Of a DNA stretch of 5,151 bases, positions 1 to 5,034 are shown piece by piece; position 1 is the stretch's first letter, and each line of letters opens with the position of its first letter. The notes under the pieces were generated by a model. That model saw only the letters and a program-made list of their open reading frames with translations. It was not told the origin of the DNA and made no database searches. The position numbers were made by a program, and so were the translations under genes. Source of the stretch: an uncultured Oscillospiraceae bacterium. GTDB lineage: Bacteria; Bacillota_A; Clostridia; Oscillospirales; Oscillospiraceae. The DNA lies in contig CALXGC010000136.1 in assembly GCA_944387755.1 (NCBI GenBank), positions 1-5,151 of the forward strand, written 5' to 3'.

Positions 1-15
1 ACTTCATACAAGTCC

Positions 16-42
16 ATGCGTAAATGGCGTAAAAATGGCGTA
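16..42. repeat. Short direct repeats of ATGGCGTA in AT-rich DNA
   Basis: AAATGGCGTA occurs at 22-31 and again at 33-42, an 11-base period of about one helical turn. A degenerate copy, ATGCGTA, sits just before at 16-22. An inverted copy of TGGCGT (36-41) follows as ACGCCA at 52-57. The stretch is more AT-rich than the coding DNA around it. Helically phased short repeats like this can be protein-binding sites, for example integrase arm sites or a regulator operator, but nothing here identifies the protein. Frame 1 is also open from the window edge to a TAA at 91-93, so this could instead be the lysine-rich tail of a gene cut by the edge. Thirty open codons are easily expected by chance. Confidence 0.4.
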
Positions 43-91
43 GTAGCCAAAACGCCAAAGTGCGAAAAACCTTGTAAATACAGCATTTTTT

Positions 92-97
92 AAGGAG
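92..97 (+). promoter_or_regulatory. Ribosome binding site of ychF
   Basis: AAGGAG lies 12 bases before the ATG at 110, slightly longer than ideal. It supports this start, which also gives the expected YchF N terminus running straight into the Walker A motif. I could not pick out a convincing promoter in 1-91. Confidence 0.7.
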
Positions 98-109
98 ATG
101 TAGAGATAT

Positions 110-1225
110 ATGAAATTAGGAATCGTAGGACTTCCCAACGTGGGCAAGAGCACCCTGTTCAACGCGATTACCAACGCCGGCGCGGAAAGCGCCAACTACC
201 CCTTCTGCACCATCAACCCCAACGTGGGGGTGGTGGCGGTGCCGGACGCCCGCCTGGACAAGCTGTCTGAGATGTACCACCCCAAGAAGACCACCCCGGC
301 GGTGGTGGAGTTTGTGGACATCGCCGGCCTGGTGAAGGGGGCCAGCCGGGGCGAGGGCCTGGGCAACAAATTTTTGGCCAATATTCGGGAGTGCGCCGCC
401 ATTGTCCATGTGGTGCGCTGCTTTGACGATGAGAATATTATGCATGTGGTGGCCGACACCAGCACCAACGTGCCGGTGGACCCGGTGGGCGACATCGGCG
501 TCATCGACATCGTGCTGATTCTGGCCGACGTGGAGATGGTGGAGCGCCGCATTGACAAGGCCCAGAAGGCTGCCAAGGGGGATAAGAAATTCCTCCGGGA
601 GGTGGAGGTGTTCTCCGGCCTGCGGGACTGGCTCAACGAGGGGAAATCCGCCCGCAGCTATCTCAGCCAGGTGGACCAGGACGACGGGGCCCTGATTGCC
701 ACCTCCGAGCTGCTGTCCCTGAAGCCGGTGATCTACGCCGCCAACCTGGATGAGGACGGCTTCTCCGACCCCCAAGCCGTGCCCTATTACCGGCAGGTGG
801 CGGAGGTGGCCGCCCAGGAGGGGGCCCAGGTGATCCCTGTGTGCGCCAAGCTGGAGGCGGAGATCGCCGAGCTGCCCGCCGGGGAGAAGCAGATGTTCCT
901 GGACGAGCTGGGGGTGGCCGAGTCCGGCCTGGACCGCCTGATCCGCGCCAGCTACACCCTGCTGGGCCTCATCTCCTATCTGACCTCCGGAGAGGACGAG
1001 TGCCGTGCCTGGACCATCACCAGGGGCACGAAGGCCCCCCAGGCCGCCGGAAAGATCCACTCCGACTTCGAGCGGGGCTTTATCCGGGCGGAGGTGGTCT
1101 CCTATGACGACCTGATGGCCTGCGGCTCCATGGCGGCGGCGCGGGAGAAGGGACTCATCCGCTCCGAGGGCAAGGAGTATGTGGTTCAGGATGGGGACAT
1201 CATCCTCTTCCGCTTTAACGTGTAA
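110..1225 (+). CDS. ychF: Redox-regulated ATPase YchF (Obg-related P-loop protein)
   Basis: This is a cytosolic P-loop NTPase of the Obg/YchF family. Known members (YchF, Ola1) prefer ATP over GTP, bind ribosomes and influence translation and stress responses. The 371 residues are close to the usual length of about 363. The Walker A/G1 motif GLPNVGKST is at residues 7-15 and the G3 motif DIAGLVKGAS begins at residue 70. The G4 position reads NLDE (212-215) instead of NKxD, the change that underlies ATP preference in this family. A helical insert covers roughly 140-200. A C-terminal TGS domain runs from about 287 to the end, with RAWTI, TKAPQAAGKIHSDFERGFIRAE-like conserved blocks and the terminal GDIILFRFNV. 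The start is the ATG after AAGGAG. No partner gene is evident beside it; the next small gene has its own promoter. The gene is intact and the call is secure. Confidence 0.97.
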   Translation: MKLGIVGLPNVGKSTLFNAITNAGAESANYPFCTINPNVGVVAVPDARLDKLSEMYHPKKTTPAVVEFVDIAGLVKGASRGEGLGNKFLANIRECAAIVHVVRCFDDENIMHVVADTSTNVPVDPVGDIGVIDIVLILADVEMVERRIDKAQKAAKGDKKFLREVEVFSGLRDWLNEGKSARSYLSQVDQDDGALIATSELLSLKPVIYAANLDEDGFSDPQAVPYYRQVAEVAAQEGAQVIPVCAKLEAEIAELPAGEKQMFLDELGVAESGLDRLIRASYTLLGLISYLTSGEDECRAWTITRGTKAPQAAGKIHSDFERGFIRAEVVSYDDLMACGSMAAAREKGLIRSEGKEYVVQDGDIILFRFNV

Positions 1226-1248
1226 ACGGATAAATTTTGAAAAAACAG

Positions 1249-1277
1249 TTGTAATTTCTCCGGCAATCGTGTACACT
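1249..1277 (+). promoter_or_regulatory. Candidate sigma-A promoter for the small membrane-protein gene
   Basis: TTGTAA (1249-1254) and TACACT (1272-1277) are separated by 17 bases. Each hexamer matches the consensus at four of six positions. The pair lies in the AT-rich gap after ychF and 36 bases before the next ATG, so the small gene can be transcribed alone as well as by read-through from ychF. Confidence 0.55.
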
Positions 1278-1313
1278 ATGGACAAGCAAATCCGGTGAAG
1301 GAGGAACTGCCCT

Positions 1314-1484
1314 ATGAAAATTGCCCGTTTTGTGCTGAAAATCGTGGCCCTGTCCCTGACCGCCGCCGCCGCCGTGTGCGCCATCATCGCCTACTGGGAT
1401 AAGCTGGCGGAGCTGGGGGACTGCGCGAAGGCCAAAATCCAGAAGAAGGCCTGCTCCGCAGAGTATGAGGACTACGAGGAGTAA
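1314..1484 (+). CDS. Small single-pass membrane protein, 56 aa, unknown function
   Basis: I do not recognise a named family. The ATG at 1314 follows AAGGAGG (1298-1304) at a 9-base spacing, an excellent initiation signal, and a candidate promoter lies upstream. The product starts MKIARFVLKIVALS. It has one hydrophobic helix at about residues 5-27, with basic residues before it and an alanine-rich middle. A soluble, strongly charged tail follows (about 28-56), lysine-rich first and then acidic, ending EYEDYEE. Cysteines are at 22, 37 and 47. There is no lipobox, and the helix could be a membrane anchor or an uncleaved signal. The stop at 1482-1484 is followed after 8 bases by a strong terminator, so the gene forms a compact promoter-RBS-ORF-terminator unit. 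The signals make it a real gene with good probability; the function is unknown. Confidence 0.75.
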   Translation: MKIARFVLKIVALSLTAAAAVCAIIAYWDKLAELGDCAKAKIQKKACSAEYEDYEE

Positions 1485-1492
1485 AATCAGTA

Positions 1493-1523
1493 AAAAAACA
1501 GCCGTGGCCCACGGCTGTTTTTT
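1493..1523. terminator. Bidirectional intrinsic terminator between convergent genes
   Basis: ACAGCCGTG (1498-1506) pairs perfectly with CACGGCTGT (1510-1518) around a GCC loop. The stem is flanked by seven A on the left and six T on the right, so it works in both directions. It ends the plus-strand small gene and the minus-strand membrane-protein gene. The latter's stop codon (1522-1524) touches the T tract. Confidence 0.92.
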
Positions 1524-2070
1524 ATGCCCGTTTTCTCCTGTCCGCCGCACGGGCGGAGCGGTACCACTGGAGGCAGCGGATGTCCCCGGTGCGCCGGAGG
1601 GCGAGGGCGGAGAGCGCCAAATCTGCGCTGAGGGCGGCCAGCACCGCCCAGGAGACGGGCTGTGGGATGGCGCTGGCCAGGCGGACCGCCGCCGGGTGGA
1701 TCAGATAGACGGCAGGGAGCAGCAGCGCGCCCCAGGCCAGCGTAAAGGGGAGGCATACCCGCCCGTGGAGATTTCCGGGGAGGCCGCGGTAGTCCCAGAA
1801 GGAGACGGCCAGCGCCTTTTGGTAGAAGAGGGCAGCGGCGTACTCCACAGCGGCGGCGGTTCCACCGCCCGCCAGGACCAGGAGGGGCGGCGTGCGGAGC
1901 ACCGCCTCCGGAAGCAGAAGCACGGCGCACACCCCCAGCCCATAGACCGGGCACAGGGGAAATACCAGCAGGCACTTCCGGTCCGGGTCGCCGCCCCGCC
2001 AGCCGGCATAGGCCGCCTCCAGCAGGAAGCCCAAAAAACTGTAGAGCAAAAAATACCAAAGCCATTCCAT
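1522..2070 (-). CDS. PF06541 (ABC_trans_CmpB-like) multi-pass membrane protein
   Basis: The 182-residue integral membrane protein resembles the family labelled putative ABC-transporter type IV or CmpB (PF06541), common in Firmicutes and of unproven function. Family hallmarks I can see are YSFLGFLLEAAYA near residues 10-22, FPLCPVYGLG at 37-46, VEY at 75-77, and WDYRGLPGNLHGRVCLPF with a following WG at about 92-114. About five hydrophobic segments are visible, near 5-22, 38-55, 63-85, 104-125 and 138-158. The C-terminal tail (about 159-182) is basic and ends RRKRA. I chose the ATG at 2070 because GGGAGG lies 10 bases upstream on the minus strand and the homologous region begins right there. 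The frame stays open far upstream into pyrB, but that extension is antisense to pyrB and not credible. No ATPase gene is adjacent, so an ABC role is only a family label. It converges on the ychF/small-gene unit and diverges from pyrB. Confidence 0.85.
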   Translation of the reverse strand: MEWLWYFLLYSFLGFLLEAAYAGWRGGDPDRKCLLVFPLCPVYGLGVCAVLLLPEAVLRTPPLLVLAGGGTAAAVEYAAALFYQKALAVSFWDYRGLPGNLHGRVCLPFTLAWGALLLPAVYLIHPAAVRLASAIPQPVSWAVLAALSADLALSALALRRTGDIRCLQWYRSARAADRRKRA

Positions 2071-2120
2071 CTCTGCCTTCCCTCCCGCGGCGCGGCGCGC
2101 CCCTGACAGAGTTAGGGTGA

Positions 2121-2189
2121 CGGCCCGGCGGAAAATCATACGCGGGCCGGCCTGGAAAAATCCGCTTTGGGAGTTGAAGCGGCCGGGCC
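2121..2189. repeat. Cluster of GC-rich inverted repeats in the divergent intergenic region
   Basis: CGGCCCG (2121-2127) is inverted as CGGGCCG (2143-2149). GGCCCGG (2122-2128) is also complementary to CCGGGCC (2183-2189). Between them, CCGCTT (2162-2167) pairs with AAGCGG (2177-2182). The second and third pairs nest into one longer imperfect cruciform, while the first is an alternative pairing. The right-hand part overlaps the -35 element of the pyrB promoter, so a regulatory role is possible, but GC bias alone could make some of this. Confidence 0.45.
2156..2182 (-). terminator. Weak terminator-like hairpin on the minus strand
   Basis: Read on the minus strand, CCGCTT and AAGCGG form a 6-bp stem around a 9-base loop, followed directly by ATTTTT. 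It points away from pyrB, upstream of the minus-strand membrane gene. It could stop divergent transcription from the pyrB promoter region or attenuate the membrane gene. The stem is short, so confidence is low. I found no strong promoter for the minus-strand gene between here and its start; TATGAT (2140-2135, minus strand) is the best -10 but lacks a good -35. Confidence 0.3.
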
Positions 2190-2202
2190 TTTGTGATAAA
2201 AT
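2174..2202 (+). promoter_or_regulatory. Sigma-A promoter of pyrB with extended -10
   Basis: TTGAAG (2174-2179), a 17-base spacer and TAAAAT (2197-2202) form a good sigma-A promoter. A TGA triplet directly before the -10 makes it an extended -10. Transcription should begin near 2209, leaving an untranslated leader of only about 27-36 bases. That is too short for a PyrR-type attenuator. Confidence 0.75.
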
Positions 2203-2673
2203 AACGTGAATTATGGCAAGACGAGATGAGAAAGGATGGACGCGATGCGGCATTTGATTGATTTTGGGGACATGACGCGGGAGGAATGGGAGAAGCTGTA
2301 CGCCAGAGCCAGCGAGATTATGGACGCGCCGGAGAAGTTCGTGGACGTGTGTCACGGGAAGGTCTCCTGCAACCTGTTTTATGAGCCATCGACCCGCACG
2401 AACTTCTCCTTCCAGACGGCGATGATGCGCCTGGGCGGGTCGGTGTTCGGCTTTGCGGACCCCAACTCCTCCTCTGTGGCCAAGGGAGAGAGCCTGAAGG
2501 ACACGGTGCGCATGGTGTCCAACTACGCCGACGTGGTGGTGATGCGCACGCCCTGGGAGGGGTCCGCCAAGGCGGCGTCCCTGTACTCCTGCGTCCCTGT
2601 GGTCAACGCCGGGGACGGCGGCCATATGCACCCCACCCAGACCATGGCCGACCTGACCACCATCACCCGCCTG

Positions 2674-2681
2674 GGGGCGGG
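2674..2681 (+). other. Frameshift site in pyrB
   Basis: The eight bases GGGGCGGG between the in-frame CTG at 2671 and the second-frame GTG at 2682 should be nine. Upstream of this point the first frame reads PyrB and downstream it reads unrelated residues to a TGA at 2716-2718. The second frame picks up VDGLCIGLCGDLK-type PyrB sequence at 2682. The run G5-C-G4 is typical of places where bases are lost in sequencing or replication. Confidence 0.85.
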
Positions 2682-3197
2682 GTGGACGGGCTGTGCATCG
2701 GCCTGTGCGGAGATCTGAAGAACGGCCGCACCGTCCACTCCCTCATCAAGGCGATGGCCAAATTTCGGGACATCAAGTTCTTCCTGATCTCCCCCCGGGA
2801 GCTGGCGGTGCCCGACTATATGCGGGTGTTCCTGCGGGAGCACAACATGTGGTTTACCGAAGTGACCGGGCTGGAGGCGGTAATTCCCCAGCTGGACGTG
2901 CTGTATATGACCCGCATCCAGAAGGAGCGCTTTGTGGACCCCCTGGAGTATGAGCGGAACAAGGGGATCTATGTCCTGACCCGGAGAAAGCTGGAGCGGG
3001 CCAAAAAGGATATGCTGGTCATGCATCCCCTGCCCCGGGTGGATGAGATTGCGGTGGATGTGGACGACGACCCCCGCGCGGCCTATTTTGACCAGGCCCG
3101 GTACGGCATGTTCGCCCGTATGGCCCTGCTGGAGCACCTGGCGCTCCAGCCCAGGGAGGACCGCCCCGCGCCGGTGGAGATTGGAACCCGGCCGGTC

Positions 3198-3299
3198 TGC
3201 CGCAACCCCAGATGCATCACCCAGACGGAGCGCTACCTGCCGCCGCTGGTGAAAAAAATCGGCGGCGTGGACTGCTGCGGCTTCTGCGACGCGGCCCTC
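3198..3299 (+). other. PyrI-like C-terminal zinc ribbon fused to PyrB
   Basis: The tail encodes CRNPRCIT (cysteine codons 3198 and 3213) and CCGFCD (cysteine codons 3273, 3276 and 3285), that is C-x4-C-x20-C-x2-C. The zinc domain of the aspartate transcarbamoylase regulatory chain PyrI has C-x4-C-x23-C-x2-C with a CPNxxCI start, so order, spacing and local residues agree. The nucleotide-binding allosteric domain of PyrI is absent. In the known enzyme this zinc domain is the part that contacts the catalytic chain, so a structural role in holding catalytic trimers is a reasonable inference. Confidence 0.8.
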
Positions 3300-3318
3300 T
3301 GACAGAGTAAATTTTGTC

Positions 3319-3347
3319 TTGACAGGCCGGCGCTTTTTGAGTACAAT
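3319..3347 (+). promoter_or_regulatory. Strong sigma-A promoter for the leader and transporter gene
   Basis: A perfect TTGACA (3319-3324) is followed by a 17-base spacer and TACAAT (3342-3347), five of six to consensus. It lies just after the pyrB stop with no terminator between, so pyrB transcripts may also run into the leader. Initiation is expected near 3354. Confidence 0.9.
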
Positions 3348-3426
3348 TACAGGAAAGCGGCCAAAAAGAGGGCTGCGGAAGAAGGCGGGAGATGCCCCTG
3401 CCGCTTGAGAAGGAGACGCCTGTTTT

Positions 3427-3507
3427 ATGGATTCCGACAGCGACGAAGCGACTGCTGGAGACAATATAACAGTTTGGAAGAAGCATAGTCTGCCCGGCTG
3501 CAGATAG
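3427..3507 (+). CDS. Candidate leader peptide, 26 aa, acidic N terminus
   Basis: The ATG at 3427 follows AAGGAG (3410-3415) with an 11-base gap. The peptide begins MDSDSDE, has a neutral middle, then WKK, and ends PGCR before a TAG at 3505-3507. That stop lies in the loop and 3' edge of the terminator hairpin, and the last codons form its 5' arm. A ribosome finishing this ORF would therefore block the terminator. The acidic start and the placement suggest a regulatory leader peptide, not a functional protein. The ORF is short and could be chance, although the ribosome binding site and geometry argue otherwise. Confidence 0.45.
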   Translation: MDSDSDEATAGDNITVWKKHSLPGCR

Positions 3508-3529
3508 CCGGGGCAGGCCGTGCTTTTTT
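3483..3529 (+). terminator. Intrinsic terminator/attenuator before the CNNM transporter
   Basis: CTGCCCGGCT (3490-3499) pairs with AGCCGGGGCAG (3506-3516), with one bulged G, around a 6-base loop. The stem extends imperfectly down to GCA (3483-3485) with TGC (3521-3523). Six T follow at once (3524-3529), and a second run of seven T is at 3534-3540. It can end transcripts from both the leader promoter and pyrB. Only about 45 bases separate it from the transporter start, with no promoter visible there, so the transporter probably depends on read-through. Confidence 0.85.
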
Positions 3530-3558
3530 GCGCTTTTTTTCAGGTAAACGGATTGTTT

Positions 3559-3564
3559 AGGAGG
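3559..3564 (+). promoter_or_regulatory. Ribosome binding site fixing a GTG start
   Basis: AGGAGG ends 10 bases before the GTG at 3575. It decides that GTG is the start, since the first in-frame ATG would remove the first membrane segment. Confidence 0.85.
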
Positions 3565-3574
3565 AACGAGTACT

Positions 3575-4909
3575 GTGCAAACTATCGTGTTTCAGCTGTT
3601 GGTCCAGGTGATCCTGATCCTGATCAACGCCTTTTTCGCCGCGACAGAGATTGCGGTGATTTCGCTGAACGCCAATAAACTGCGCAAACTGGAGGAAGAG
3701 GGCGACAAAATGGCGCCCAAACTGCTGCGGATGGTGGAGGACAGCTCCAGCTTTCTGTCCACCATTCAGATTGCCATCACCCTGTCCGGCTTCCTGGGCG
3801 CCGCCTTCGCCGGAGACGCCTTCGCCGAGTACTTAGTAGACTGGCTGGTGGGCCTGGGCGTCACCATCCCTGTGTCGGTGCTGGATACCGCCGCTCTGGT
3901 GATCGTGACGGTGATTCTGTCCTACTTCACCCTGATTTTCGGCGAGCTGGTGCCGAAGAAAATTGCCATGCAGAAATCTATGGAGATGGCCCGGCTGTCC
4001 TGCCGGGTGGTCTCCGCCATTGCGGTGCTGGCCAAGCCCGTGGTGAAGCTGCTGGCCATGTCCACCAACGCCGTGCTGCGCCTGCTGCGCATGAAGGTGG
4101 ACGTGGAGGAGGACCAGGTGACGGAGGACGAGATCCGCATGATGATCGACCTGGGCAACGAGAGCGGTTCCATCAACGAGGACGAGAAGGAGCTGCTCCA
4201 CAATGTATTTGACTTCTCCGACCAGACGGTCAGCGACGTGATGACCCGTGCGGTGGACGTGGTGACGCTCCCCGTGGACGCCTCACGGGAGGAGGTGCTG
4301 GAGACCATCCGCACCAGCGGACTGTCCCGCTTCCCGGTGTGCGGAGAGGATGAGAGCGACATTCTGGGCGTGCTCAACGCCAGAGACTTCCTGGTGGACT
4401 GGGCGGCCGACGGCAACAAGTCGGTGAAGGACCTGATGCGTCCGGCCTATCTTGTGCCGGAGAGCCTGTCCGCCGACGACCTGCTGCGGGATATGCAGCG
4501 CAAGAAGATACATCTGGCCGTGGTGCTGGATGAGTACGGCGAGCTGGCCGGCGTGATCACCGTGGAGGACCTGCTGGAGGAGATTGTGGGCAACATCTAC
4601 GACGAGTTTGACCCCGCCGAGCCCCAGGAGCTGGAACAGCTGGGGGAGAACCTGTGGCGGGTCAGCGGCGCCCTCAGCGTGGAGGACCTGGCCGAGGAGC
4701 TGGACGTGGAGATCCCGGAGGACGAGGACTACGACACGGTGGGCGGCATGATTTTGAGCTGCCTGCGGACCATTCCGGAGGACGGAAGCCGCCCCGTGGT
4801 GCAGATTCACGGCCTGGAGCTCCAGGCGGAGAAGGTGGAGGACCACCGCATCCGCTCCGTCCTGGTGCGAAAGCTGCCCCAGGACACGCAGGAGCAGGAG
4901 AGCGCCTGA
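3575..4909 (+). CDS. CNNM/CorB-CorC family transporter (hemolysin-like, DUF21-CBS-CorC_HlyC)
   Basis: This 444-residue membrane protein belongs to the family often labelled hemolysin. Characterised relatives (CNNM, archaeal and bacterial CorB/CorC, MpfA) move or export Mg2+, and hemolysis is not the likely role. The N-terminal DUF21 domain (about 1-190) has hydrophobic segments near 4-30, 58-82, 97-122 and 142-165. It carries the conserved NAFFAATEIAVIS at 18-30 and GELVPKKIA at 123-131. A CBS pair follows, near 217-275 (starting at DVMTRA) and 284-340 (starting at KDLMRP, with DEYGELAGVITVEDLLEEI). In relatives this Bateman module binds Mg-ATP. The C-terminal CorC/HlyC domain (about 355-433) contains RVSGALSVEDL and DYDTVGGMIL. 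Start is GTG after AGGAGG. The gene lies behind a strong promoter and a terminator-bearing leader, so attenuation control is likely. It appears intact. The transported ion cannot be proven from sequence. Confidence 0.94.
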   Translation: MQTIVFQLLVQVILILINAFFAATEIAVISLNANKLRKLEEEGDKMAPKLLRMVEDSSSFLSTIQIAITLSGFLGAAFAGDAFAEYLVDWLVGLGVTIPVSVLDTAALVIVTVILSYFTLIFGELVPKKIAMQKSMEMARLSCRVVSAIAVLAKPVVKLLAMSTNAVLRLLRMKVDVEEDQVTEDEIRMMIDLGNESGSINEDEKELLHNVFDFSDQTVSDVMTRAVDVVTLPVDASREEVLETIRTSGLSRFPVCGEDESDILGVLNARDFLVDWAADGNKSVKDLMRPAYLVPESLSADDLLRDMQRKKIHLAVVLDEYGELAGVITVEDLLEEIVGNIYDEFDPAEPQELEQLGENLWRVSGALSVEDLAEELDVEIPEDEDYDTVGGMILSCLRTIPEDGSRPVVQIHGLELQAEKVEDHRIRSVLVRKLPQDTQEQESA

Positions 4910-4921
4910 CGCGCGTTTGGG

Positions 4922-4950
4922 AGGGCCGCCCCCATTGGGGGCGGCTCTTT
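4922..4950 (+). terminator. Intrinsic terminator of the CNNM gene with a short T tract
   Basis: A 12-bp stem (4922-4933 with 4937-4948, one G-T pair) closes a 3-base ATT loop 12 bases after the stop codon. The stem is very GC-rich, but only three T end at 4950 before GAAAAAA, so efficiency by the classic mechanism may be moderate. It separates the transporter from the tRNA promoter. Confidence 0.75.
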
Positions 4951-4970
4951 GAAAAAACTGAAAAAAAGGA

Positions 4971-5000
4971 TTGACAAAGGGCGGTAAAGTGTGGTATCAT
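4971..5000 (+). promoter_or_regulatory. Strong promoter of the tRNA operon
   Basis: A perfect TTGACA (4971-4976), an 18-base spacer and TATCAT (4995-5000), with a TGG just before the -10 as an extended -10 element. Transcription should start near 5007, giving a leader of under 30 bases before the first tRNA. Confidence 0.88.
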
Positions 5001-5034
5001 TTCCTGGCTGACGTGAGAGGAACAAGCCGTCCAT

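Larger units (their letters stand above)
2245..3302 (+). pseudogene. pyrB: Aspartate carbamoyltransferase PyrB with fused PyrI-like zinc ribbon, frame broken by one missing base
   Basis: PyrB joins carbamoyl phosphate and L-aspartate to give N-carbamoyl-L-aspartate, the first committed step of cytosolic pyrimidine synthesis. The N-terminal part is read from 2236/2245 and the rest in another frame up to the TGA at 3300. Numbering from the ATG at 2236 with one base restored gives these sites: STRT 52-55, SSSVAKGE with K83, R104 in RTPWEG, HPTQT with H132 and Q135, GDLKNGRTVHS with R165, TRIQKER with R227 and Q229, and HPLPRVDEI 264-272. All key catalytic positions are therefore kept. The switch falls in CTGGGGGCGGGG near 2674-2681. 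Restoring one base, for example CTGCGGGGCGGGG, joins both halves with the spacing expected in the family. The core ends near residue 304 and about 50 extra residues carry a four-cysteine motif. The ATG at 2245 is preferred to 2236, because AAAGGA (2231-2236) is 8 bases before 2245 but overlaps 2236. The break is either a true mutation or a sequencing error in a G run. No other pyr gene is in view. Confidence 0.88.
3354..3530 (+). ncRNA. Structured leader RNA / candidate attenuator upstream of the CNNM transporter
   Basis: From the inferred start near 3354 to the terminator T tract is about 175 nt. AAGCGGC (3355-3361) pairs perfectly with GCCGCTT (3400-3406). The same 5' segment, GCGGCC (3357-3362), can instead pair with GGCCGT (3516-3521) in the lower terminator stem, so two exclusive folds are possible. 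CTGTT (3420-3424) matches AACAG (3468-3472), TTCC (3432-3435) matches GGAA (3476-3479), and CAGC (3438-3441) matches GCTG (3454-3457). The leader also holds a small ORF with its own ribosome binding site. I compared it from memory with M-box, yybP-ykoY, ydaO, NiCo, glycine and fluoride motifs and saw no convincing match. It may be a cis attenuator for the transporter or a free small RNA, since a terminator closes it. Confidence 0.55.

Noticed and set aside
116..1387. Long minus-strand open frame opposite ychF
   Set aside because: The translation is a His/Gly/Leu-rich shadow with no recognisable domain, opposite a certain YchF gene. GC-rich third positions create such antisense frames.
1465..2106. 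Plus-strand open frame opposite the PF06541 gene
   Set aside because: It runs through the terminator and is Gly/Arg/Gln-rich with no family features, while the minus strand shows clear family motifs and membrane segments.
2071..2631. Upstream extension of the minus-strand membrane-protein frame
   Set aside because: It would overlap pyrB antisense and cross the divergent promoter region. A ribosome binding site and the family start point to the ATG at 2070.
2103..3308. CTGACAGAGT present on both sides of pyrB (2103-2112 and 3299-3308)
   Set aside because: A 10-base match between two places in 5 kb is expected several times by chance, and nothing else supports an insertion or duplication.
2523..3464. 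Minus-strand open frames opposite pyrB and the leader
   Set aside because: They mirror the conserved PyrB coding sequence and have low-complexity composition and no supported start or ribosome binding site.
3354..3530. Leader as an M-box (ykoK) Mg2+ riboswitch
   Set aside because: It shows only loose local resemblance such as GAGACGCC and lacks the conserved GGTGAGGCT core, so the call is not supported by eye.
3833..4846. Minus-strand open frames opposite the CNNM gene
   Set aside because: His/Gln/Val-rich or Ser-rich shadows of a clearly coding plus strand.
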